A DNA stretch of 12,136 nt from Gemmatimonadota bacterium (GTDB lineage Bacteria; Gemmatimonadota; Gemmatimonadetes; Gemmatimonadales; GWC2-71-9): positions 1-12,136 of the forward strand of contig JAOUDR010000033.1 of assembly GCA_029859185.1 (NCBI GenBank). The letters run 5' to 3'. Shown piece by piece: positions 6,632 to 12,136 of the stretch. Below the pieces are notes generated by a model. It had not been told where the DNA came from and ran no database searches. It saw only the letters and a list, made by a program, of their open reading frames with translations. Made by a program: the position numbers and the translations under genes. Numbering within the stretch: the first letter of the stretch is position 1; the number at the start of each line of letters is the position of its first letter.

Positions 6632-7104
6632 CGGTCACGCCTCCAGTCGCCACCCTGACCGCCAGCCTTCTCGAGCAGCACGATCTCTCCAATGCGAAGA
6701 TCGTGCCCGGCCGCCTTCACCATGTCGTATACGGTGAGCAGGGTCACCGTGACGGCGGTCAGCGCTTCCATCTCGACGCCGGTCCGCGCCGTGGTGCGCA
6801 CGACGGCTTCCACGCGCACGCCCGGCAGCGCGGCGTCGAGCTCGGCCCGCACCTCGATCTGGTCCAGCGGGAGCGGGTGACACAGCGGGATCAGGTCAGC
6901 GGTGCGCTTGGCCGCCATGACGCCGGCGACCTCGGCGGTCGACAGGACGTCGCCCTTGGGGCCCGCCCCATCGCGTACGAGCGCGAAGGTCGTTGGGGCC
7001 ATCGTGATGCTGCCGGCGGCCACCGCGTGGCGCGCCGTCACCGACTTCCCGCCCACGTCCACCATGTGGGCACGTCCGTCCGGCGCCACGTGGGACAGCG
7101 TCAC
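6628..7104 (-). CDS. moaC: Cyclic pyranopterin monophosphate synthase
   Basis: MoaC works with MoaA in the first stage of molybdenum cofactor synthesis, converting 3',8-cH2GTP to cyclic pyranopterin monophosphate in the cytoplasm. The product is 158 residues, normal for the family. Seen: MVDVGGKSVTAR (14-25), KGDVLSTAEVAGVMAAKRT (about 50-68), LIPLCHPLPL (71-80), GVEMEALTAVTVTLLTVYDM (about 109-128) and DMVKAAG with Asp127 and Lys130, the usual catalytic region. The GTG at 7104 is chosen because it gives the right length, begins just before the conserved region and overlaps the holB stop as GTGA. The same frame runs on upstream into holB but reads as low-complexity Arg/Gly/Ala shadow. No other molybdenum cofactor gene is visible here. 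Confidence 0.96.
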   Translation of the reverse strand: MTLSHVAPDGRAHMVDVGGKSVTARHAVAAGSITMAPTTFALVRDGAGPKGDVLSTAEVAGVMAAKRTADLIPLCHPLPLDQIEVRAELDAALPGVRVEAVVRTTARTGVEMEALTAVTVTLLTVYDMVKAAGHDLRIGEIVLLEKAGGQGGDWRRDR

Positions 7105-8159
7105 GCGACCCGTTCCAGGTCGCGCGCCAGTTCCGCCAGCGCGAGCTGTGGATTGACGTTCGTCCCAAGCGTCTCGTGAACCGCGTCCACGCGCGCGAGC
7201 GCGGTGAGCGCACGATCCAGGCCCCGGCGGTCGTCCGCCAACGCGGCGCGCGCCAGGCGCTCGCGCAGTTCGACTGCCAAGGAGTCCAGCGTGTCGGCGA
7301 AGGCCCCTCGCGCCCCCCACGGCGCCTGCCGGAGGGCGAGCGATGCCCACTCCTGAGCCCCGACCGCCGCGGCGTCCAACAGGGCGCGGGCGCGATCACC
7401 GGCTGCACTGTCCGCGGCGGACTGCAGCGCGCGTCCGGGGCGGCCGTCGGCGTCCACGACCCGCCGCTCGAGGGCGGCACCCCGCAGCGTGCTGTCCACC
7501 TCCCGCACGAGGAACTGCCGGATCACCTCGTCCGGTATGCGTCCCAGCCGCACCGGGACCACGCGAGAGCGGATGGTGGCGAGCAGCCCCTGGGGCTCGG
7601 CGGCCGTCAGGATGAGCAGCGTGTCCGCCGGGGGTTCCTCGAGGACCTTGAGCAGCGAGTTGGCCGCCTCGAGGTTGGCCTCCTGTACCACCAGGCGCTC
7701 GGCGTCTCCGAGGATGATCACCTTGCGGCGACTGCGGAACGGTGTCACGGCCACGATGCGTTGCAGCAGCCGCACCGACGCCAGCCAGTGCCCCGCGGTC
7801 CCATCGGAGGGCTCCCAGCGACCGCTGTCGCGTCGCTCGGCGAGCGCCTCGGCCAGCACGGTCTTGGCCTCGTCGATCTGCTTGGCGGTCTCGCCTGCCT
7901 TGAGACGCGGGATCGGCACGAGCCAGTGAAGGTCCGGATGCGCGAGCTCGCCCACGAAGCGGCACTCGCCGCAGTGCCCGCAGGGTTCGGCGGCAGCGTC
8001 CGCACAGAGGACGGTCTGGGCGAGCCACAGCGCCAAGCGCTGCTTCCCCGTCCCCGTCGGTCCGGTGAGCAGCAGCGCCTGCGGCAACCGACCCTCGGCG
8101 GAAGCGCGACCAAGCGTCCGTCGGAGCCCATCGTGTCCGTAAATCGGTCTCAGCGACAT
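7101..8159 (-). CDS. holB: DNA polymerase III delta prime subunit (clamp loader AAA+ ATPase)
   Basis: This 352-residue AAA+ protein of the clamp-loader complex acts with tau/gamma and delta to place the beta clamp on primed DNA. Seen: IYGHDGLRRTLGRA at the N-terminus (6-19), then Walker A GPTGTGKQ (33-40). The zinc-module cysteines C52, C60, C63 and C66 follow (CGHCGEC at 60-66). Further on come KVIILGDAERL (Walker B region), EAANSLLKVLEEPPADTLLILT and SRVVPVRL (where the clamp-loader SRC motif usually lies; Cys is Val here). The C-terminal helical domain is divergent, as is usual for delta prime. The ATG at 8159 has no obvious Shine-Dalgarno (the upstream sequence is cttttctccgt), so initiation may be leaderless or weak. 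The gene heads a minus-strand run with moaC and a lytic transglycosylase. Confidence 0.93.
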   Translation of the reverse strand: MSLRPIYGHDGLRRTLGRASAEGRLPQALLLTGPTGTGKQRLALWLAQTVLCADAAAEPCGHCGECRFVGELAHPDLHWLVPIPRLKAGETAKQIDEAKTVLAEALAERRDSGRWEPSDGTAGHWLASVRLLQRIVAVTPFRSRRKVIILGDAERLVVQEANLEAANSLLKVLEEPPADTLLILTAAEPQGLLATIRSRVVPVRLGRIPDEVIRQFLVREVDSTLRGAALERRVVDADGRPGRALQSAADSAAGDRARALLDAAAVGAQEWASLALRQAPWGARGAFADTLDSLAVELRERLARAALADDRRGLDRALTALARVDAVHETLGTNVNPQLALAELARDLERVA

Positions 8160-8222
8160 ACGGAGAAAAGTTAGGTAGGTCGGGGTTTTTCGGGTAGTCG
8201 TTATGACGTAAAGCGTTGCGAA

Positions 8223-8235
8223 ATAACTCAGTTAT
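8223..8235. promoter_or_regulatory. Small palindrome ATAAC-TCA-GTTAT
   Basis: Five-base perfect arms flank a TCA centre. Another GTTAT occurs at 8200-8204, so the same arm sequence appears three times within about 36 bases. The position is 64-76 bases upstream of the holB ATG, where an operator could sit. No regulator is identified. Confidence 0.25.
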
Positions 8236-8307
8236 GCATGACCGGCGCGAGGCTTTCGCAGCCAACTTCCGGGAACCTGGTGGGAAGCCGCCACGGGAAT
8301 TTGCGAG

Positions 8308-8321
8308 AGTGAGCACTCACT
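8308..8321. promoter_or_regulatory. Inverted repeat AGTGAG-CA-CTCACT, possible operator
   Basis: Six-base perfect arms are separated by two bases, immediately followed by an AT-rich TATTGTAT. The symmetry and size resemble binding sites of small dimeric repressors (for example TetR or GntR types), but no regulator gene lies in the window. It is 176 bases upstream of the amidohydrolase ATG. Confidence 0.3.
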
Positions 8322-8487
8322 ATTGTATCGATGCAACGCCACTTCGGCATTACCTGCTAATACGGCATACAAGTCCACTCGCGTGCCTGCGCCCCGGCAG
8401 GCCGTCCAAGTCACGACCGCCAAACGACCTAGACCATGGCGCCAGCGATGCCGTCGCTCCATCTTCCTCGCGCGCAAAGCAACAGCC

Positions 8488-8492
8488 GGGAG
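8488..8492 (+). promoter_or_regulatory. Ribosome binding site GGGAG fixing the amidohydrolase start
   Basis: GGGAG lies five bases upstream of ATG 8498. It selects this start over the much longer upstream open frame (from 8216), which would also bury the export signal inside the protein. Confidence 0.6.
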
Positions 8493-8497
8493 TACCA

Positions 8498-10141
8498 ATG
8501 CGAAGCCGAGTCGTGGTGGGTGTATTGGCAATGATGAGCTCAGCGGCGTGTAGCCGGGCGGCGGATGTCGTCCTCGCAAACGGGGTGATCTGGACGGGGA
8601 CCGGGGCCGTGGCTTCGGCCATTGCGGTCAAGGCCGGGCGCATCGTTGCCCTCGGCGCGGGGCCCGCAGTCGACCAGTGGGTGGGGCCGCGGACTGAGCG
8701 GATCGACCTCGGCGGCCGCGTCGTGCTTCCCGGGTTCATGGACAGCCACACCCACTTCATCGACGGCGGCTTCGAGCTCGCAGGTGTCCAGTTGCGTGAC
8801 GCGGCGACGCCGGAGGAGTTCACCCGCCGGATTGCGGCGTTCGCCGGACAGCACCCGGGGGGATGGGTCACCGGCGGTACGTGGGATCATGAACGATGGG
8901 GCGGGCAGTTGCCGCACCGGTCCTGGATCGACTCCGTGACCGGGGAAACACCGGTCTTCGTGAGCCGGCTCGATGGGCACATGGGGCTGGCCAATAGCCG
9001 CGCCCTCGCGCTGGCGGGCGTCACCGCCGCGACGCGCGATCCGGCCGGGGGGACGATCGTGCGTGATGCCGCCGGCGAACCCACCGGCGTGCTCAAGGAC
9101 GAGGCAATGGGGCTCGTCTGGCGGATCATACCCGCCAGGTCCGAGCTGGAACTCGATCGGGCGCTGGATGCCGCCGCGCGGTACGCCGTCGAGCGGGGGG
9201 TGACACACGTAACGGACATGGGGAGCTGGGCGGGACTCGAGACCTACCGGCGCGCCGCCGCTGCGGGCCGACTGCCGCTTCGGGTCTATGCGGCGGTCCC
9301 GATTGCCACCTGGGACCGGATGGCTGCGTACGTCGAGCGCCACGGCCGTGGGGATGCGCGACTCGCGTGGGGGGCGGTCAAGGGATTCGTGGACGGGTCA
9401 TTGGGTTCCACCACCGCGTGGTTCTACGAGTCCTACGCGGACGCGCCGGAGACGTCGGGACTGATGGTGACCGATACGGCCGCGCTGCGCGCACAGATTG
9501 CCGACGCGCACGGGGCCGGGCTACAGGTCGTGATCCACGCCATTGGCGATCGGGCGAACGACTGGGTGCTCGATGCGTTCGCCGCGGCGCGCACGCTCCA
9601 TCCGGACCCCGACCCGCGCTTCCGGGTGGAGCACGCGCAGCATCTCACCTCCGCGGCAATCGCGCGATTTGCGCGCGACGGGGTGATCGCGTCCATGCAA
9701 CCGTATCACGTGATCGACGACGGACGGTGGGCCGAGAAGCGCATCGGTCCGGAGCGGCTTCGCACGACCTACGCGTTTCGGGATCTGATCGATGCGGGGG
9801 TGACCGTGGCCTTCGGCAGCGACTGGACGGTGGCGCCGCTGGAGCCGCTGTACGGCCTGTACGCCGCGGTGACCAGGCGGACACTCGACGGCGTCCACCC
9901 GGATGGATGGGTGCCGGCGCAACGCATCACGGTTGCGGAGGCCCTCACGGCGTACACCCGGAGTGCCGCCTATGCGGCGTTCCACGAAAACGACTGGGGC
10001 ACGCTGGAGATCGGGAAGTTGGCCGACCTCGTGGTCCTCGACGCGGATCCACGCGCGATCCCGCCCGAACGTATCGAGGGGCTGCGCGTCGATCTCACGA
10101 TGGTCGACGGCCGAGTCGTCTACCGGCGCCGCGGGACCTAG
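8498..10141 (+). CDS. Exported YtcJ-like metal-dependent amidohydrolase (amidohydrolase family 3)
   Basis: This 547-residue protein belongs to the amidohydrolase superfamily. The N-terminus has a basic start and a short hydrophobic run (VVVGVLAMMSSAAC), with Cys18 as a possible lipidation site (SAAC, not a strong lipobox). Seen in order: a small beta-sandwich entry (VVLANGVIWTGTG), VVLPGFMDSHTHFIDGGF with metal ligands His84 and His86, and GSLGSTTAWFYESYAD in the middle. These are followed by LQVVIHAIGDRANDW (metal His), FRVEHAQHLT and FGSDWTVAPLEPLYGLY (catalytic Asp region). The closing segment is AAYAAFHENDWGTLEIGKLADLVVLDADP. This is the YtcJ/N-substituted formamide deformylase pattern. 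The natural substrate cannot be told from sequence; members act on amides and cyclic amides. It stands alone, with a good GGGAG ribosome site and no operon partner. Confidence 0.93.
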   Translation: MRSRVVVGVLAMMSSAACSRAADVVLANGVIWTGTGAVASAIAVKAGRIVALGAGPAVDQWVGPRTERIDLGGRVVLPGFMDSHTHFIDGGFELAGVQLRDAATPEEFTRRIAAFAGQHPGGWVTGGTWDHERWGGQLPHRSWIDSVTGETPVFVSRLDGHMGLANSRALALAGVTAATRDPAGGTIVRDAAGEPTGVLKDEAMGLVWRIIPARSELELDRALDAAARYAVERGVTHVTDMGSWAGLETYRRAAAAGRLPLRVYAAVPIATWDRMAAYVERHGRGDARLAWGAVKGFVDGSLGSTTAWFYESYADAPETSGLMVTDTAALRAQIADAHGAGLQVVIHAIGDRANDWVLDAFAAARTLHPDPDPRFRVEHAQHLTSAAIARFARDGVIASMQPYHVIDDGRWAEKRIGPERLRTTYAFRDLIDAGVTVAFGSDWTVAPLEPLYGLYAAVTRRTLDGVHPDGWVPAQRITVAEALTAYTRSAAYAAFHENDWGTLEIGKLADLVVLDADPRAIPPERIEGLRVDLTMVDGRVVYRRRGT

Positions 10142-10322
10142 CCTAGGCGGGCGGGGTGTGATGTCCGGCACGTTTCCGGGCATTCGGTGTGATGCGACAC
10201 GGTGCGGGTGGCGGAAGACTGCTACCATCGAGCGGAGGCGAGCTTCCGGCGGAGACCGGTGATCCTGGCGCCAGTGCTCGGCCAGGCCACGGTGTCGGTC
10301 GGGGCCGCCGGGTGTGCGGCTT

Positions 10323-10327
10323 GGAGG
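10323..10327 (+). promoter_or_regulatory. Strong Shine-Dalgarno GGAGG fixing the hisA-hisIE start
   Basis: A perfect GGAGG ends seven bases before ATG 10335, and the encoded MLIPSIDL is the natural N-terminus of a HisA barrel. The in-frame GTG at 10314 lies upstream of this site and is therefore unlikely. This is the clearest ribosome binding site in the window. Confidence 0.8.
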
Positions 10328-10334
10328 TTCCATC

Positions 10335-11573
10335 ATGCTGATCCCGAGCATCGATCTGGTGCGGGGGCAGGCGGTCCAGCTCCAGCAGGGGCGCGAACTC
10401 GAGTTCGTGGCGGACGAGGACCCGCGCGTGCTCGCGCGGCGCTTTGGCCGGGTGGGCGAGGTCGCCGTGATCGATCTCGACGCCGCCCGTGGGACGGGTG
10501 ACAACCTTGCCCTGATCGAGGAGCTCTGCGCGCTGGCCCCGTGCCGGGTGGGTGGGGGCATTCGCGATGTGGAACGCGGCAAGCGACTGCTGCAGGCGGG
10601 CGCCCGACGGCTCATCATCGGCACCCGCGTGGACCCCGACTTCCTGGAGGAATTCCCGCCGGTGCGCTTGCTGGCCGCGGTAGATGCGCGCGATGATCAC
10701 GTGGTGGACCGCGGGTGGGAACGGCAGGTTGACGAATCACCGGTCGACCGCGCGCGACGCCTCGAGCCGTTCGTGGGGGGGTTCCTCTATACGCTGGTGG
10801 AGCGTGAGGGACTGCAGGCCGGCATCGACATCGCCAGGGTGCAGGCGCTTGCCTCAGCCGTCGGCAAGCCCGTGACGGCCGCAGGCGGCATCCACACGAC
10901 CGACGAAATCCGGGTGCTCGACCGCATGGGTGTGGATGCGCAGGTCGGGATGGCACTCTATCGGGGTACCCTCGGGCTCGGCGACGGGCTCGCGGCGGTC
11001 GTGCGGTTCGTGGAGGACGGTGATGGGGCGGTCACCGTGGTGCAGGACGCTAGTGACGGCCGGGTACTGATGGTGGCGCGCTCGACCCGCGCGAGCCTGA
11101 TAGCGACGGTTGAGAGCGGTGAGGTCGTGGTCCATCCGGCGTACCGCGACTCCCGCGGCGCACGGGACGAGGCGGTGCACGGGCTGCGCCTGGTCCGGGT
11201 CGAGGTGGATTGTGACCGGCGGGCGCTCCTGTTGCTCGTCGAGCCCTCGGGCCCGGTGTGCGACCGCGGCACGGCATCCTGTTTCGGCGACCGGCCATTC
11301 TCGCTTGCGCAACTCGAGCAGGTGATTGCCGAGCACACATCGGCCTCAGGCCAGGAGAGCTACACGGCCCGTTTGCTGGGTGATGCCGTGACCCGGCGGG
11401 CCAAGGTCCTCGACGAGGCCAACCAGTTGGTGGGCGCCGACGCGTACCCCGCCATCCGGAGCGAAGCGGCAGATCTCCTGTACCATGTGCTCGTGGAATT
11501 GGTGGCGGGGGGCGTGCCGCTCGAGGCCGTCGTGAAAGAGCTGGGGTCGCGCCGCCGCCGCCCGCCCAGCTGA
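10335..11573 (+). CDS. HisA-HisI-HisE fusion protein (histidine biosynthesis steps 4, 3 and 2)
   Basis: One 412-residue frame carries three domains. Residues 1 to about 226 are a HisA-like TIM barrel (ProFAR isomerase): IPSIDL with Asp7, VIDLDAARG, RVGGGIRDV, LLAAVDARDD with Asp117, YTLVEREGLQAGID with Thr153, TAAGGIHTTDE and VGMALYRG. Residues about 230-320 are HisI (phosphoribosyl-AMP cyclohydrolase): GRVLMVARSTRASLIATVES, VDCDRRALLLLVE and GPVCDRGTASCF. The three zinc cysteines (293, 309, 316) have the family's 16 and 7 spacing. Residues about 323-405 are HisE (phosphoribosyl-ATP pyrophosphatase): FSLAQLEQVI, ESYTARLL, KVLDEANQLV and RSEAADLLYHVLVELVAGGV. Together these would convert PR-ATP to PRFAR. 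Odd positions: Gln15 where HisA usually has Arg, Glu-Gly in place of Asp-Gly-Thr, Arg296 for the third Asp of DCDxD, Asp310 for His, and Gln364 for a HisE metal-site Glu. HisI-HisE fusions are common; adding HisA is unusual. There is no other his gene in view. Confidence 0.9.
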   Translation: MLIPSIDLVRGQAVQLQQGRELEFVADEDPRVLARRFGRVGEVAVIDLDAARGTGDNLALIEELCALAPCRVGGGIRDVERGKRLLQAGARRLIIGTRVDPDFLEEFPPVRLLAAVDARDDHVVDRGWERQVDESPVDRARRLEPFVGGFLYTLVEREGLQAGIDIARVQALASAVGKPVTAAGGIHTTDEIRVLDRMGVDAQVGMALYRGTLGLGDGLAAVVRFVEDGDGAVTVVQDASDGRVLMVARSTRASLIATVESGEVVVHPAYRDSRGARDEAVHGLRLVRVEVDCDRRALLLLVEPSGPVCDRGTASCFGDRPFSLAQLEQVIAEHTSASGQESYTARLLGDAVTRRAKVLDEANQLVGADAYPAIRSEAADLLYHVLVELVAGGVPLEAVVKELGSRRRRPPS

Positions 11574-11586
11574 ACCACCCGCTGCG

Positions 11587-12136
11587 TCACCGCGCGCGCC
11601 AGATCTTCCAGCGGTCCACGATCCGGTCGTCCTCGACCACGATATACTCGTCGAAACACGCCACCGTCAGGCACGAGTGGTTGGGGAGGATGCGGACCCG
11701 CTCCCCAACCGCAAGCGGCGCCGAGACCTTGCCGTGCTCCTGGCTCAGCCCGGTGAGTCGTGCGTCCTCGCGCAGGGTCCCTGCGGCGTAGTCATCGAAG
11801 ATCCACCCCATCGACGGCACCGGACCCGGATGCCCGGCGTCCTTGGACAGGGCGAGCGCGCCCGCGTCCACGACACAGTGGCGCGCATGGGGCTGGCACG
11901 ACACCACGCTGGCGAGCACCGTGACGCCGCAGTCGACGGTCGTGCACGACCCCAGCGCCACTTGCGAGGCGTCGTAGAACACGTAGTTGCCGGGTCGGGC
12001 TTCTTGCACACCATCCAGCCGCTCGACGCACGACATGGCGGGCGTGGACCCGACGGACGCCGCCACGGCGATCCCCTCGTCCGCGAGGCGACTGCGGAAG
12101 TCCGCCACCGCGCGCCGCTCGGCCTCGGCTACCTTG
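11587..12136 (-). CDS. D-threonine aldolase / D-serine dehydratase-like PLP enzyme (C-terminal half, partial)
   Basis: The frame is open through the right edge, so the N-terminal alanine racemase-type barrel with the PLP lysine lies outside; about 182 C-terminal residues are visible. Seen from the edge: AVAASVGSTPAM (a phosphate-binding GSTP), EARPGNYVFYD, HCVVDAGALALSKDAGHPGP, LSQEHGKVSAP, then ILPNHSCLTV. In the last motif the His and Cys (codons at 11677-11679 and 11671-11673) match the zinc ligands of the DSD1 family. The ending VVEDDRIVDRWKIWRAR is also typical. Such enzymes cleave D-3-hydroxy amino acids or dehydrate D-serine in the cytoplasm; the substrate cannot be told from the part visible. 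It converges with the his fusion gene, with 13 bases between the stops and no visible terminator. Confidence 0.92.
   Translation of the reverse strand, partial: KVAEAERRAVADFRSRLADEGIAVAASVGSTPAMSCVERLDGVQEARPGNYVFYDASQVALGSCTTVDCGVTVLASVVSCQPHARHCVVDAGALALSKDAGHPGPVPSMGWIFDDYAAGTLREDARLTGLSQEHGKVSAPLAVGERVRILPNHSCLTVACFDEYIVVEDDRIVDRWKIWRAR

Larger units (their letters stand above)
8160..8497. other. Divergent intergenic region between holB and the amidohydrolase
   Basis: This 338-base stretch is the longest gene-free region here and is richer in A and T than its surroundings, especially 8160-8240 and 8295-8375. No convincing ORF fits it: the frame upstream of the amidohydrolase start is open but has no codon or domain support. 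It must contain promoters for both flanking genes. Candidate AT-rich elements exist (TAATAC at 8358-8363 preceded by TGC; TATTGT at 8321-8326), but none has a good -35 partner. Two small palindromes are listed separately. Confidence 0.6.

Noticed and set aside
7105..7350. In-frame extension upstream of moaC on the minus strand
   Set aside because: It lies inside holB, is low-complexity Arg/Gly/Ala, and would make MoaC far longer than its family; the GTGA overlap gives a better start.
8216..8497. Open frame before the amidohydrolase start
   Set aside because: No domain or codon support; the GGGAG site and signal sequence point to ATG 8498.
10142..10334. Possible histidine attenuator or promoter before the his fusion
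   Set aside because: No run of His codons in a leader peptide and no clear competing hairpins. TGC-TACCAT (10220-10228) could be an extended -10, but no -35 partner is visible.
9521..10624. 367-residue minus-strand ORF opposite the amidohydrolase and his fusion
   Set aside because: It overlaps two strong genes and an intergenic gap, and is rich in Arg/Ser/Pro/His, as expected for an antisense shadow in GC-rich DNA.
11574..11586. Terminator between the his fusion and the convergent PLP enzyme
   Set aside because: Only 13 bases, with no hairpin or T run.

Overview
This is a GC-rich bacterial chromosomal window with tightly packed genes. Several neighbours overlap by 1-13 bases (ATGA, GTGA or TGATG junctions), and intergenic spaces are short. 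No tRNA, rRNA, CRISPR array, transposase or phage gene was seen. The base composition, gene order and domain architectures would suit a Gemmatimonadota-like or other GC-rich Gram-negative bacterium. That assignment is an inference: no single gene proves it.

Layout, left to right. (A) 1-3271, plus strand: a coupled four-gene operon made of a flavin disulfide oxidoreductase (cut by the left edge), a TVP38/TMEM64-family membrane protein, an exported DUF547 protein and a TIGR04283-type glycosyltransferase. These families are known to gather around the radical-SAM/'selenodomain' (ArsS-type) loci, so this is probably the right half of such a cluster. (B) 3421-5922, plus strand: three small uncharacterised genes leading into an MltD-like, LysM-containing lytic transglycosylase. 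The last small gene overlaps the transglycosylase start by 4 bases. (C) 5945-8159, minus strand: holB (DNA polymerase III delta prime), moaC (molybdopterin precursor synthesis) and a second, membrane-anchored lytic transglycosylase, each overlapping the next by 4 bases. The two transglycosylases converge tail to tail with 22 bases between their stop codons. (D) 8160-8497: a divergent, relatively AT-rich intergenic region with two small palindromes. (E) 8498-10141, plus: an exported YtcJ-like amidohydrolase. (F) 10335-11573, plus: a single ORF fusing HisA, HisI and HisE. (G) 11587-12136, minus: the C-terminal half of a D-threonine aldolase/D-serine dehydratase-like PLP enzyme, cut by the right edge.

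The most striking item is the HisA-HisI-HisE fusion. It places three consecutive steps of histidine biosynthesis (steps 2, 3 and 4) in one 412-residue chain, in reverse order of the reactions. Several usually conserved active-site positions are changed in all three domains. No other his gene is visible in the window. The second item of interest is the set of three uncharacterised small proteins coupled to a cell-wall hydrolase.
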